Source: JBJFCE01 sp964437825
GTDB taxonomy: Bacteria > Bacillota > Clostridia > Lachnospirales > Lachnospiraceae
NCBI GenBank assembly: GCA_964437825.1
Contig: CAYTIH010000023.1
Span: 1-39,739, forward strand
Direction: 5' to 3'
DNA length: 39,739 nucleotides
Within the stretch, counting starts at the first letter, position 1, and every line of letters starts with the position of its first letter. The translations under genes and the position numbers were made by a program. The notes beneath the pieces are model-generated. The model had not been told where the DNA came from, did not search any database, and saw only the letters and a program-made list of their open reading frames with translations. Positions 22,970 to 32,698 of the stretch are shown here, piece after piece.

Positions 22970-24148
22970 TTACTTTCTTTGCAGGAAATCAGGAATCTTC
23001 AGGGATTTTTCCTCCACATTGCTTCTTAAATCCGTCGGTCTCTGGATTCCCTGAACCACCTTGGACGCACCTGTCGAGGCTCCAAGACCCGTAGGCTGGA
23101 AATTTAAACCGGAAGGCTTTTTCAATGTGTTCTGCACAGGCTTTGTCTGGAAGGAGCCAAATGCCGACCCGAATTTTCCGGGCTGTGCAGAAAGCGGAGC
23201 TTCTTCAAGCCCTGTCGCAATTACGGTAATGTTACAGGTATCCGTCATGCTTTCATCATACATAGCGCCGAAGATAATATTAACATCATCCCCTGCCAGA
23301 TTCTGCACATAGCTTGCGGCATCATTGGCGTCTGCCAACGTGATATCGCCGGATACATTGATGATTACATGCGTAGCGCCATTGATGGTTGTCTCCAAAA
23401 GAGGGGACTCCACAGCCATTTTAACCGCTTCGCTTGCCTTATCATCACCCTTGCCGCTGCCGATACCGATATGTGCAATACCCTTGTCCTTCATAACCGT
23501 CTGAACATCTGCAAAGTCCAGATTGATAACGGCGGGTACATTGATCAGATCGGTAATACCCTGAACTGCCTGCTGCAACACTTCATCCGCCTTTTTTAAG
23601 GCCTCCGGCATCGTTGTCCTGCGGTCAACGATCTCCAGTAATTTATCATTCGGAATGACAATCAGCGTATCCACGCTCTCCTTTAATTTCTCGATACCGC
23701 CGATTGCATTGATCATTCTGGCTTTTGCTTCAAAACGGAAGGGCTTTGTTACTACGCCAACCGTCAAGATTCCCATATCCTTAGCAATCTTTGCAACAAC
23801 CGGTGCAGCTCCCGTTCCGGTTCCTCCGCCCATACCACAAGTAACAAATACCATATCCGCACCCTTGATTGCAGCCGTGATATCCTCCGTACTCTCTTCC
23901 GCAGCTTTCTCGCCGATTTCAGGCTTTGCTCCTGCTCCAAGTCCTTTGGTCAGCTTCTCGCCGATCTGAATCAGCTTCGGAGCTTTACACAGCTGAAGTG
24001 CCTGCTTGTCCGTATTGATTCCGATAAAGTCAACACCGTCTATATTTTCATCTACCATTCTATTTACAGCATTGTTACCCGCACCGCCGACACCAACGAC
24101 AATGATCTTAGCTGCAGATTCAGCATCACTTTGCATTATTTCGATCAA
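22970..24148 (-). CDS. ftsZ: Cell division protein FtsZ
   Basis: A 392-residue FtsZ, the tubulin-like GTPase of the division ring. The GTPase domain has VVGVGGAGNNAVNRM (near residue 17), the tubulin signature GGGTGTGAAP (about 107-116) and NLDFADV (T7-loop region). A variable linker from about 320 leads to the conserved C-terminal tail peptide region ending PDFLQRK. The start is TTG at 24148, placed by AAGGAGG with about 9 bases spacing; the in-frame ATG five codons later is too far from it. A separate promoter is at 24196-24224. Confidence 0.97.
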   Translation of the reverse strand: MIEIMQSDAESAAKIIVVGVGGAGNNAVNRMVDENIDGVDFIGINTDKQALQLCKAPKLIQIGEKLTKGLGAGAKPEIGEKAAEESTEDITAAIKGADMVFVTCGMGGGTGTGAAPVVAKIAKDMGILTVGVVTKPFRFEAKARMINAIGGIEKLKESVDTLIVIPNDKLLEIVDRRTTMPEALKKADEVLQQAVQGITDLINVPAVINLDFADVQTVMKDKGIAHIGIGSGKGDDKASEAVKMAVESPLLETTINGATHVIINVSGDITLADANDAASYVQNLAGDDVNIIFGAMYDESMTDTCNITVIATGLEEAPLSAQPGKFGSAFGSFQTKPVQNTLKKPSGLNFQPTGLGASTGASKVVQGIQRPTDLRSNVEEKSLKIPDFLQRK

Positions 24149-24195
24149 AACGAGTTTCCTCCTTAAAATTTATCCCTTTTCACTCCATAATATTT

Positions 24196-24224
24196 ATCAT
24201 ATATTCATTCTACAAATTTATCAA
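24196..24224 (-). promoter_or_regulatory. Promoter of ftsZ
   Basis: On the minus strand TTGATA (24224-24219), 17 bases, TATGAT (24201-24196), in the AT-rich spacer between ftsQ and ftsZ. Confidence 0.6.
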
Positions 24225-24271
24225 CCTATTTTTTTACTTTTTTGCTTTTTTGCGGAATTTATAAATCCGAT

Positions 24272-25015
24272 TTAGGAATCCTGAACAAAGGTAACGTGAT
24301 CGGATACATCCTGATAATCGCTCATATCCAGGACTCCTTTCATTCCTTCCAGCTCAGGCAATATGTACTGCAGCCTTGTAATTTTTTCATCGATGTAATC
24401 GCTTGTCCCAAGGTTTACCCGAACCTGTCCGAAGTACAGCGTCATCTCATCATTGTCAGTAAAATAGATTCTGTCCGCGGTCAGCTTATATTTGGATAAC
24501 AGCTTGGTAATACTGAGCACACTGTTAAAAACCGTATCGTCCTCCACCGGAAGTTTTTCATAAAGCGTAATATAATCAAAATCAAGTCCGCTGACCTGCG
24601 GAATACCGCTTGTCCTCTCGGAAGAGCTTTCCACTACAATACCGTCCTTATCAAAATAAAGGTATTTCCCCAGATATTCGACGTAACCGGCAAGCGATTT
24701 TTCATAAACCATAATCTTAATCGTATCCGGCGAAAGGATTTTGATATCCATTGCCTGTACGAACGGAATTCCCGTAATTTCTTTATTTTTATATTTAAAG
24801 GAAAGATAGACGGAGTTATAATCCATTCTGCTCTTCATGACAAAATCAATGATCTCTTCATTCGTATAATGGGTATTTCCCTCCACATAGATCATCGTGA
24901 CCTGATATTTTTTCAGAATATATGCGAAGACTCCGGCCACGGCAATCAGCATCACAAGTATAACCACCAAAGCCACAAATTTGATCTTTGATTTTGATTT
25001 CCTATGCCCTCTCAT
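24272..25015 (-). CDS. ftsQ: Division protein FtsQ/DivIB (POTRA domain)
   Basis: A 247-residue bitopic protein: short basic N-terminus (MRGHRKSKSKIK), one membrane segment (about 13-33), and an outside POTRA domain beginning VTMIYVEGNTHYTNEEI. The beta domain follows with KYLYFDKDGIVVE and GQVRVNLG, typical of DivIB/FtsQ, which recruits FtsL and FtsB-like partners and the septal synthase. Sequence identity in this family is low, so the call rests on topology, motif order and position between ftsW and ftsZ. GGGAG lies 9 bases upstream. Confidence 0.9.
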   Translation of the reverse strand: MRGHRKSKSKIKFVALVVILVMLIAVAGVFAYILKKYQVTMIYVEGNTHYTNEEIIDFVMKSRMDYNSVYLSFKYKNKEITGIPFVQAMDIKILSPDTIKIMVYEKSLAGYVEYLGKYLYFDKDGIVVESSSERTSGIPQVSGLDFDYITLYEKLPVEDDTVFNSVLSITKLLSKYKLTADRIYFTDNDEMTLYFGQVRVNLGTSDYIDEKITRLQYILPELEGMKGVLDMSDYQDVSDHVTFVQDS

Positions 25016-25035
25016 GCAGCATTTCTCCCATATGG

Positions 25036-26169
25036 TTATACAATCTCCTTAAGCTCAATATTCCTTGCCACGCTCAGCACCAGACCGATTTCGATCAGCA
25101 GGAACATGACGGAGGAACCGCCATAGCTGATAAACGGAAGTGAAATACCCGTATTGGGAATGGTATTGGTAACAACGGCCACGTTTAATATTACCTGAAT
25201 GGCCAGATGCCCCATCACTCCCACAACCAGCATCGCGCCAAACTGGTCCCTTGCATTATTTGCGATAATCATACAGCGCCAGATCAGTAGTGCAAACAAA
25301 AGCAGAACCGCAATTGCGCCAAACAGACCAAGCTCCTCGCAGATAATGCTGAAAATCATATCATTTTGCGCCTCCGGGATAAAGCCCAGCTTCTGCATTC
25401 CCTGTCCCAGCCCTTTTCCGAAAATACCTCCCGAACCTATGGCATATAATGCCTGCAATGTCTGGAAACCCTGCGTACTGGCATATTGCTCCGGATTGAG
25501 CCATGCAAGAATACGCATGCCGCGGAAATTTTCGGAGGTATCCTGATTTGCGATGTAAAAGACCAGCAAAGCCGCAGCGGCTGTCACTACCAATGCCAGC
25601 AATATAAATTTTTTATAATCGGGGCTTGCTACAAACAGCATCACCACCGCAATTCCTAATACAATAATCGCGGAGCTCAAATTACTGGAAATCAGATAAA
25701 TCAGGCCAGAAACCAGTGCTGCACAGACCAATATGATTCCCGTCCCCTTTAACGTTCGAATGGACTTTCCCATTTTGCACACCATACTTGCCAAAAACAA
25801 AATCATACCAAGCTTTGCAACCTCCGCCGGCTGCAGGGACAAACCCAGATTCAGCCATCTGGTCGCACCGTTTCTGGTGATGCCAAGCGGTGTTAATAAC
25901 AATAATACTAATACAATGGATACTACATATGCCAAAACGGAGAATTTCTCCCAAAAATGATAATCCACTCTGGCCGTAAATAACATCGCCGCCAGACCCA
26001 AAGCTACGGAGAATGCCTGCTTTTTTAAATAGGATGTTCCTGATATGTAAGAGCTGGTGGAATAAATCATTATCAGTCCAAAGCCCAGCAAAAACAACAC
26101 GATAAACAACAGACTGTAATCAAAATAGCTTTCACTCGGTTTAAATCTCGTTTTCTTTCTGGATGCCAT
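25036..26169 (-). CDS. ftsW: SEDS peptidoglycan polymerase FtsW
   Basis: A 377-residue SEDS protein with about ten membrane segments. Visible family motifs are the loop GATRWLNLG, LQPAE(V/I)AKL, AQNDMIFSIICEELG and the C-terminal ISYGGSS(V)MFLL signature. It polymerises lipid II glycan strands at the septum together with a class B PBP, here encoded upstream. The start at 26169 (MASRKK) has GGGAG six bases upstream; an in-frame ATG at 26199 has a weaker site. It is 54 bases after murD. Confidence 0.95.
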   Translation of the reverse strand: MASRKKTRFKPSESYFDYSLLFIVLFLLGFGLIMIYSTSSYISGTSYLKKQAFSVALGLAAMLFTARVDYHFWEKFSVLAYVVSIVLVLLLLTPLGITRNGATRWLNLGLSLQPAEVAKLGMILFLASMVCKMGKSIRTLKGTGIILVCAALVSGLIYLISSNLSSAIIVLGIAVVMLFVASPDYKKFILLALVVTAAAALLVFYIANQDTSENFRGMRILAWLNPEQYASTQGFQTLQALYAIGSGGIFGKGLGQGMQKLGFIPEAQNDMIFSIICEELGLFGAIAVLLLFALLIWRCMIIANNARDQFGAMLVVGVMGHLAIQVILNVAVVTNTIPNTGISLPFISYGGSSVMFLLIEIGLVLSVARNIELKEIV

Positions 26170-26223
26170 TCTTTTCTCCCATAACAGCTGATTCAACATA
26201 ATATCCGTTCATAAACACTACGT

Positions 26224-27582
26224 TTATTTCATCCGATGTACAAATTCCTTAAACATGTTTCCTCTGACTTCATAGTTGGGGAACATTCCCCAGCTTGCGC
26301 AGGCAGGAGACAAAAGCACCGCATCGCCCGGCGCTGCCTTTTGTGCGCAGATCTCCATAACTTCTTCCAGACTCTCTGCCATAATGATATTTGTAAAGCC
26401 GTGTTTTCTGGCACACTCGGCAATTTTTTCCCTTGTCTGCCCGATGAGGATCAGATATTTCACTTTCCCGTCAAAAGCTTCAATCCATTCATCATATTCG
26501 CTCTGCTTATCATAACCGCCGCCAATTAAAACAGTGGGCTTTGTCATCGCGCGGATTCCCTGAATTGCAGCATCCGGATTGGTTCCCTTTGAGTCATTAT
26601 AATAGTCCACCCCGTTCTTCGTTGCTACAAATTCAATCCTGTGCTCCACGGCATGAAACTCTCTGATCGTTTTCAGGATATGCTCCATGGGCACACCCAT
26701 ACTGACGGACATCGCGATCGCCGCCATCACATTTTCATAATTACATACACCGACCAGATTCATATCATGAACAGTCAAAAGAGTTCTGCTTACGCCATGC
26801 TCTGCCCGACAGATATCCTCACCCTTGAGATAATAACCGTCCGCAAGCTCTCTTTGCGATGAAAAAAAAATCACCCGCGCTAAACAGCTTTCCGCAAACG
26901 CTCTGGTATATTCGTTATCGTAATTTAAGACACAGACATCCGACCGGGTTTGATTTCTGGTAATGCTTTCTTTTACCTCTATGTATTTTTCCATGGTATG
27001 GTGCCTGTTTAAATGATCCGGCGTGATATTTAAAATCGCAGACACCTGCGGATGAAATTGATCGATGGTCTCAAGCTGGAAGCTGCTGATCTCCGCAACG
27101 GTATGAGACTTATCATCGGTAAGGAGCGCGGCATCCGTATAGGGATTTCCGATATTTCCCACAACAAAGGTATTGCCGTAATATTCTTTTAAAATTTCCC
27201 CTACCAGCGTTGTAGTGGTTGTTTTTCCGTTGGTTCCGGTAATCGCCGCCAGCTTTCCTTTGGAAAGCCTGTATGCCAGTTCAATTTCACCCCAGATCGG
27301 AATCCCTCTTGTCCTGAATTGTTCCGCAAATTGCGAATCCACAGGTACTCCCGGACTTAATACCACTAATGTTATGGAGTCTCTGATTTCATCGGGAAGC
27401 ACTCCCGTATATACGCTGACCGCCATATTTTCTTCAAACTTACTGCTGATTTCATCGGCGGATACCTTGTCATTACTGTCAAATAATACGGGGCATGCCC
27501 GACATTTATACAGTAATGCCGCCGCTCCGATTCCGCTTTTTCCGGCTCCGACTACCAATACCTTACGGCCTGTCAATTCCAT
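26224..27582 (-). CDS. murD: UDP-N-acetylmuramoyl-L-alanine--D-glutamate ligase
   Basis: A 452-residue MurD, adding D-glutamate to the peptidoglycan precursor in the cytosol. Domain 1 has VLVVGAGKSGIGAAALL; the central ATPase has GTNGKTTTTTLVG; domain 3 has HRIEFVATKNGVDYYNDSKGTNPDA and the LLSPACASWGMF motif. The start is MELTGRKV at 27582 with AAGGA upstream; the longer frame begins with TTG too close to that site. The gene follows mraY by 27 bases. Confidence 0.96.
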   Translation of the reverse strand: MELTGRKVLVVGAGKSGIGAAALLYKCRACPVLFDSNDKVSADEISSKFEENMAVSVYTGVLPDEIRDSITLVVLSPGVPVDSQFAEQFRTRGIPIWGEIELAYRLSKGKLAAITGTNGKTTTTTLVGEILKEYYGNTFVVGNIGNPYTDAALLTDDKSHTVAEISSFQLETIDQFHPQVSAILNITPDHLNRHHTMEKYIEVKESITRNQTRSDVCVLNYDNEYTRAFAESCLARVIFFSSQRELADGYYLKGEDICRAEHGVSRTLLTVHDMNLVGVCNYENVMAAIAMSVSMGVPMEHILKTIREFHAVEHRIEFVATKNGVDYYNDSKGTNPDAAIQGIRAMTKPTVLIGGGYDKQSEYDEWIEAFDGKVKYLILIGQTREKIAECARKHGFTNIIMAESLEEVMEICAQKAAPGDAVLLSPACASWGMFPNYEVRGNMFKEFVHRMK

Positions 27583-27609
27583 AATCCATACCAATCCTTT
27601 CCGGATGTA

Positions 27610-28581
27610 TTACCACGTACCCATTAATGCCGCCAGGCACAGAAGCGCCGTCACAACGGAAAATACTGTAACAACCCTCGTCTCGGACCAGCCGCATAAC
27701 TCAAAATGATGATGAATGGGCGCCATCTTGAAAATCCGCTTTCCATGCGTCAGCTTAAAATAGCTTACCTGCAGCATTACGGATAACACCTCTGCAAAAT
27801 AAATAAATCCAATCATCGGCAGATACAGCGGCATCTGCATCATATATGCCATGCCGACAACAAAACCGCCGAGTGCAAGCGAACCCGTATCTCCCATAAA
27901 TACCTTCGCCGGATATACATTAAACAGCAAAAAGCCAAGCAGTGCGCCCGCTACGGCGCAGGAAATCGGTGCAAGTCCGTTTGCCATGCCAACGCTGACC
28001 ACGGTAAAAAAGGTTGCAACCATCACTGTAACGCTGCTGACCAGACCGTCCAGTCCGTCCGTAAAATTGGTTCCGTTTACGGTTCCGATCACAACAAAAA
28101 ACAAAAAAGGAATCGCCAAAATACCCAGATGCACATAATGTCCTGTCCAGAAAGGAATTTTCATATCCAGCGATATGTCCGTATAATGCATGATATAATA
28201 AGCAAAAACAGCCGTTACTACAAATTGCCCCGCCATTTTCTGCCACGGTCTCAGCCCCAGCGAACGCTTTAAGACAACCTTGATATAATCATCAATAAAG
28301 CCAATCAATCCGAAACCGAGCGTTAAAAACAGCACAGGCAGTATTTTGGGATATCTTCCCACAAATAAAACAGACGTTAAAGCAACGGCCAGCAGAATCA
28401 TAATACCGCCCATCGTAGGCGTTCCCGATTTTTTCAAATGCGACTTGGGACCTTCGTCCCGCTCCGTCTGACCGATCTTTAATTTTCGCAGGAACGGAAT
28501 CAGGATCGGCGCAAGAACGGCACTGATAGAAAACGAAATAAAAATCGGTACTATTATATCTGAATATTCCATGATCTGCAT
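27610..28581 (-). CDS. mraY: Phospho-N-acetylmuramoyl-pentapeptide transferase
   Basis: A 323-residue integral membrane enzyme with about ten segments that makes lipid I from UDP-MurNAc-pentapeptide and undecaprenyl phosphate. Motifs seen are GPKSHLKKSGTPTMGG, the Asp pair in GFIDDYIK, GTVNGTNFTDGLDGL, FMGDTGSLALGG and APIHHHFELCGWSE. All catalytic residues of the family are present. It lies between spoVD and murD. Confidence 0.97.
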   Translation of the reverse strand: MQIMEYSDIIVPIFISFSISAVLAPILIPFLRKLKIGQTERDEGPKSHLKKSGTPTMGGIMILLAVALTSVLFVGRYPKILPVLFLTLGFGLIGFIDDYIKVVLKRSLGLRPWQKMAGQFVVTAVFAYYIMHYTDISLDMKIPFWTGHYVHLGILAIPFLFFVVIGTVNGTNFTDGLDGLVSSVTVMVATFFTVVSVGMANGLAPISCAVAGALLGFLLFNVYPAKVFMGDTGSLALGGFVVGMAYMMQMPLYLPMIGFIYFAEVLSVMLQVSYFKLTHGKRIFKMAPIHHHFELCGWSETRVVTVFSVVTALLCLAALMGTW

Positions 28582-28633
28582 TTTGAATTACCCGTTCCTT
28601 CCGATTATTTTATTTTTTCATGATAGCATAAGC

Positions 28634-30412
28634 CTACTCGACCGTCAAATACGGAAGAATATTTTCAAAAAGAGTCCGCGCAACCGGTGCCGCTACCTGA
28701 CCGCCGTAATAGATTCCCTGCGGATTATAAATCACAACAAGCGCCAGCACCTGTGGATCCGAAGCCGGCGCAAAGCCGATAAAGGAGGCGATATATTTTC
28801 CGCTGCCTCTGGGCAGTGTCTGACTGGTGGCCGTTTTTCCGCCCACATGATAGCCTTCCACATATCCGTTTTTTCCTGTTCCGCTCTCAACCACCTGCTC
28901 CAAAAGGTATCTCATCGTTTCCGAGGTTTCCTCCGATACGATTCCCTCCTTTTCCGGAAAGGATAAATATGTGGTAACACCGTTCTGGCGGTTTTCCGCT
29001 CTGACCGCCACATGGGGTGTGATCCGGTTTCCTCCGTTAATAATCGAGGAGGCCGTTGCCGCCATCTGAATCGGCGTAATCTGGAAGGACTGTCCAAAGG
29101 ATATGGTCGCAAGCTCTACCGGCCCTATATTTTCCAGCTTATGCATAATCGTTCCGGCTTCCCCCGGCAGGTCTATTCCTGTCTTATCAAGCAGTCCGAA
29201 TTTTTCAAAATAAGAATACATCCGCTCCGCTCCCAGACGCAGCCCCACCGTAATAAAAACGGGATTGCAGGAATTTTTAATTCCCTCCAAAAAAGTCTCG
29301 CTGCCATGTCCCGCAACCTTATGGCATCTGATTCTGCGGTCCTCCACCGTAATGAAACCCGGACAATGAAAGGTATCGTCCACGGAAACAACCTGTTCCT
29401 CCAGGCCGGCCGCAGCCGTAATGATCTTAAAGGTTGATCCCGGTTCATAAGTATCACTGATACAGGTATTTCTCCACATCTGATTCAGAGCATCCTGTCT
29501 TTCCTTTTCCGTCATCTGTGAGCTGTCCGTATTCTCAGGAAGCGTATACGGATCATTTAAATCAAACTCCGGTACATCCGCCATGGCATAAATCTCGCCG
29601 TTTTGAGGATTCATTACGATAATGGACACCCTGTCCGCCTGCTTGGTTTCCATTGCCTGCCGGGCAAGCTGTGCCGCATAGGACTGGATATTCACATCCA
29701 GACTCAGGATTAAATCCTGCCCTGCAACAGGCTCCAACCTGTTTTCTCCCTCTGTTTCCACCTCTACGCCTTTTGCATCGGTAACAGCCAATATCAGGCC
29801 ATCGGTCCCTTTCAGATAATCTTCATATTCCACTTCCAGTCCAATGATCCCCTGATTATCCCCTCCGGTAAAGCCAAGTACCTTGGAAGCAAGGCTCCCA
29901 AAGGGATAGTATCTCTTATAATCCTCATCCACCTTAACGCCATCCAGTCGATACTGCCTGATAATATCGCCGAGCTCCTTTGGCACATTGCTTTTGACCT
30001 TTTCGATGGATGTCACCTTTTCCACACGCTTTCTGACGTATTCTTCACTAAGGCCGAGCTCCTTTGTCAGCACTTCAATGACTCTCTCCGGATCTGTCAC
30101 CTGACTGTGTATGACCGATACCGTGCACACCGTTTTGTTGGAGGCAAGTAATTCACCGTTTCTGTCATAAATACAGCCTCTGGCCGCCTTAATCACTCTT
30201 TCCCGTTCATGCAGCTCCTGAGCCGCCTGTGTGTAATAGTCAGAGCAAAATACCATCAAATAAACAATTCTTCCCGATAAATACAGGAATAATCCCATGC
30301 AAAACATGGTAAAAAACATAATTTTCTTCCGGTTCGCAGTTTTATTTCTTGCAAGAGGACTTCCATGAAACTGAAGCTTAACCTTTTGCCTGTATTTCCT
30401 GCCACGGCGCAT
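28634..30412 (-). CDS. SpoVD-like class B penicillin-binding protein (KTA variant)
   Basis: A 592-residue class B PBP: one membrane segment (about 31-52), a PBP dimerisation domain, then the transpeptidase domain with S326-T-F-K329 and S381-C-N383. The third active-site motif is K526-T-A-T rather than KTGT/S. There is no PASTA domain. In the order PBP2, this gene, mraY, it occupies the place of spoVD, which makes the spore cortex; that naming is by position and similarity. The ribosome binding site GAGG (30426-30423) lies in the 3' arm of an intercistronic hairpin. Confidence 0.88.
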   Translation of the reverse strand: MRRGRKYRQKVKLQFHGSPLARNKTANRKKIMFFTMFCMGLFLYLSGRIVYLMVFCSDYYTQAAQELHERERVIKAARGCIYDRNGELLASNKTVCTVSVIHSQVTDPERVIEVLTKELGLSEEYVRKRVEKVTSIEKVKSNVPKELGDIIRQYRLDGVKVDEDYKRYYPFGSLASKVLGFTGGDNQGIIGLEVEYEDYLKGTDGLILAVTDAKGVEVETEGENRLEPVAGQDLILSLDVNIQSYAAQLARQAMETKQADRVSIIVMNPQNGEIYAMADVPEFDLNDPYTLPENTDSSQMTEKERQDALNQMWRNTCISDTYEPGSTFKIITAAAGLEEQVVSVDDTFHCPGFITVEDRRIRCHKVAGHGSETFLEGIKNSCNPVFITVGLRLGAERMYSYFEKFGLLDKTGIDLPGEAGTIMHKLENIGPVELATISFGQSFQITPIQMAATASSIINGGNRITPHVAVRAENRQNGVTTYLSFPEKEGIVSEETSETMRYLLEQVVESGTGKNGYVEGYHVGGKTATSQTLPRGSGKYIASFIGFAPASDPQVLALVVIYNPQGIYYGGQVAAPVARTLFENILPYLTVE

Positions 30413-30420
30413 ATCTTGAA

Positions 30421-30466
30421 AACCTCATAAAAGCTTTATACTAATTTATTCCGCTCTTATGAGGTT
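30421..30466 (-). promoter_or_regulatory. Intercistronic hairpin covering the spoVD ribosome binding site
   Basis: AACCTCATAA and TTATGAGGTT form a perfect 10-bp stem with a 26-base loop between the PBP2 stop and the SpoVD-like start. On the minus-strand RNA the GAGG ribosome binding site is within the 3' arm, 10 bases before the ATG. It could lower translation of the downstream gene. No T-run follows, so termination is unlikely. Confidence 0.6.
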
Positions 30467-30474
30467 ATTCTTGA

Positions 30475-32664
30475 TTATTGCGAAGGCGTCATAAGGGGAC
30501 TGGTCGGATCAATGGGTTCTCCGGTTTCGGGATCCAGAAATTCCCCATTTAACGGATTAATCGCATATCCGGTTTCCGGGTCGATCTGAATCGTTATCTG
30601 CCTGTCGTCATCGCCCGTACCCTCCTCATCGGAACCGTTTCCGGCCGCATCCGGATCTGCCTCATCCGAATCTTCATTATCATTTTCGCCGTCTTGACCG
30701 TCTTCTTCGTCCGCATCACCGCCGTTTAGGGTAGCGATCTGTCTGTCTGCCAACTCCTGCGCTTCCTGTTCACTGAGCTCCTCAGTCATGGGAATTCCCA
30801 AATAAGGAAGTATTTCTGTCAGGATTTCACGCACAATTCCCGTTGCAAGCGCGGAATTATTCTGTTTTGCCTGATTGGGACGGTCCACTACGACATAAAT
30901 CACAACCTGCGGATTCTGTGCCGGAACGTATCCGATAAAGGAAACAACATAATCTCCCTGATTACGAGGTACCATTTCCGCGGTACCTGTTTTTCCTCCC
31001 ATACTATAGCCTGCAGGTCTGGCGCTCTTTCCGGTGCCGTCAAATACTACCGCATTACAGTATTCCACAATAGTTTGGGAGGTAGATGCAGAAACCGTCT
31101 GTTTTAAAGCTCTCGGTTCTATGTTTTCCACAACCGCACCTTCGGCATTTAAAATTTTCTTAACCACATGCGGCTCATAATAATACCCGCCGTTAATTAA
31201 CGAACAATATGCCGTTACCATCTGTATCATGGTAACATTGCTTCCCTGTCCGAAGCTCGCGGTTGCAAGCTCTGTCTCATGCATCGTTTCCTGCGTATAG
31301 ACCACGGCATCCGTTCTTGCCTCTCCCGCCAGGTCAATATTTGTCTTTAACCCAAAGTTAAAAGTCTGCTGATATTTCAGGAAATTCGTTATTCCGATTT
31401 CCTTTCCCATGTACATCAAAGCCACATTACAGGAGGACTCAAGCGCTTCCTTTACACTGACCATACCATGTCCCAAACGGTTATGACAATGGATATCATA
31501 TCCTCCCACGGACAAATACCCTGCGCAAAAATAAGATTCATCGCCCTTAAGCGCACCGCTTTCCAGCCCTGCCGCTACCGTAAAGGGCTTCTGTGTCGAA
31601 CCCGGCTCAAAGGTACTGGTAATGCAGAAATTCTGCCACAACACGTTCAGTGCCTGCGTATATTCCTCCTCCGTCATTGCTTCAATTTCTTCCTCTGTGT
31701 ATGCATAGCTCAGATTATAAGGATCATTGCAGTCAAAAACGGGATACCCCGCCATTGCCAGCACATCCCCTGTATTCGGATCCATCACGATACACCCTGT
31801 ATTATATGCACCCAAACCGTCCCTATACTCATTTGTATGAGCATCATTGAACTCTTTTAATTTTTGTTCCACAATGCTCTGGATATTCGCATCAATGGTC
31901 GTTACAAGCGTGTAGCCATCCTCCGCCGGAATTGTCGTTCGTTCCAATGTGGAATCCTCATTCAGATATCCATATTCTCTGCCGTTTCGACCGTTTAATT
32001 CATTATTATAATACTGCTCCAGACCATACATGCCCTCATTATCCGTACCGGTAGTAAAGCCCAGAATATCACAGGCCAGCGTTGCGTTTGGATAAGTTCT
32101 TTGATATTCCGTTTCAAACCAGACTCCCTTGACATTGGGATTGTTCTCCGTGTCATTCTGAATTTCTATGAAATCGCTGATTTCCTCATAGGACTGTTTG
32201 CGCAGCATCACATAATACTGGGAGCTTTCATGCGTAGTGATATATTCCCTCAGCGCCGATGCGTCCACAGGAAAGCATTCGGTAAGCGCAGCAATCGTCG
32301 GCTCCAGATATTCCTCATCGGACAGGATTTCCTTGCTGTCAATAATCACGTTATACACTTTCTCACTGGTCGCAAGAACCGTTCCGTTACAATCCACAAT
32401 ATTGCCCCGCTTAAACGGAATCGTTGTGCTGTCATATTCCTGCTGGGAGAGAATCTGCTTCTTATAGGAGTCCCCATTATCCCTCACCAGAAGATATAAA
32501 CGAATGCTTAACCCGACGAAAGCCAGCAATACCAGTGCTACCAGTATTACCAGCTTTTTCTGCATGTATCTCGTGAATTTATTTTTGGAATGCTTGTCCT
32601 TCTCGTTTTTTTTCTTACCAGGCTCTTTCCTTCCTGCGTTTTTTCTTGTAGTCGTCTGTTTCAT
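30475..32664 (-). CDS. Class B penicillin-binding protein, PBP2/FtsI type, with acidic tail
   Basis: A 729-residue division transpeptidase with basic N-terminus, one membrane segment (about 38-60), dimerisation domain and transpeptidase domain with S356-T-Q-K359, S411-C-N413 and K558-T-G-T. After the catalytic domain comes an unusual tail: about 640-690 is highly acidic (GGDADEEDGQDGEN...), followed by ETGYAINPLNGEFLDPETGEPIDP, a repeat-like calcium-binding-looking motif without known role. Start ATG 32664 has GGGGA upstream; ATG 32676 is in frame but poorly placed. It is the likely septal partner of FtsW. The upstream spacer is full of palindromes. Confidence 0.93.
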   Translation of the reverse strand: MKQTTTRKNAGRKEPGKKKNEKDKHSKNKFTRYMQKKLVILVALVLLAFVGLSIRLYLLVRDNGDSYKKQILSQQEYDSTTIPFKRGNIVDCNGTVLATSEKVYNVIIDSKEILSDEEYLEPTIAALTECFPVDASALREYITTHESSQYYVMLRKQSYEEISDFIEIQNDTENNPNVKGVWFETEYQRTYPNATLACDILGFTTGTDNEGMYGLEQYYNNELNGRNGREYGYLNEDSTLERTTIPAEDGYTLVTTIDANIQSIVEQKLKEFNDAHTNEYRDGLGAYNTGCIVMDPNTGDVLAMAGYPVFDCNDPYNLSYAYTEEEIEAMTEEEYTQALNVLWQNFCITSTFEPGSTQKPFTVAAGLESGALKGDESYFCAGYLSVGGYDIHCHNRLGHGMVSVKEALESSCNVALMYMGKEIGITNFLKYQQTFNFGLKTNIDLAGEARTDAVVYTQETMHETELATASFGQGSNVTMIQMVTAYCSLINGGYYYEPHVVKKILNAEGAVVENIEPRALKQTVSASTSQTIVEYCNAVVFDGTGKSARPAGYSMGGKTGTAEMVPRNQGDYVVSFIGYVPAQNPQVVIYVVVDRPNQAKQNNSALATGIVREILTEILPYLGIPMTEELSEQEAQELADRQIATLNGGDADEEDGQDGENDNEDSDEADPDAAGNGSDEEGTGDDDRQITIQIDPETGYAINPLNGEFLDPETGEPIDPTSPLMTPSQ

Positions 32665-32698
32665 ATAAGTCCCCATTCCGGAGCATCAGCAACGGGGC

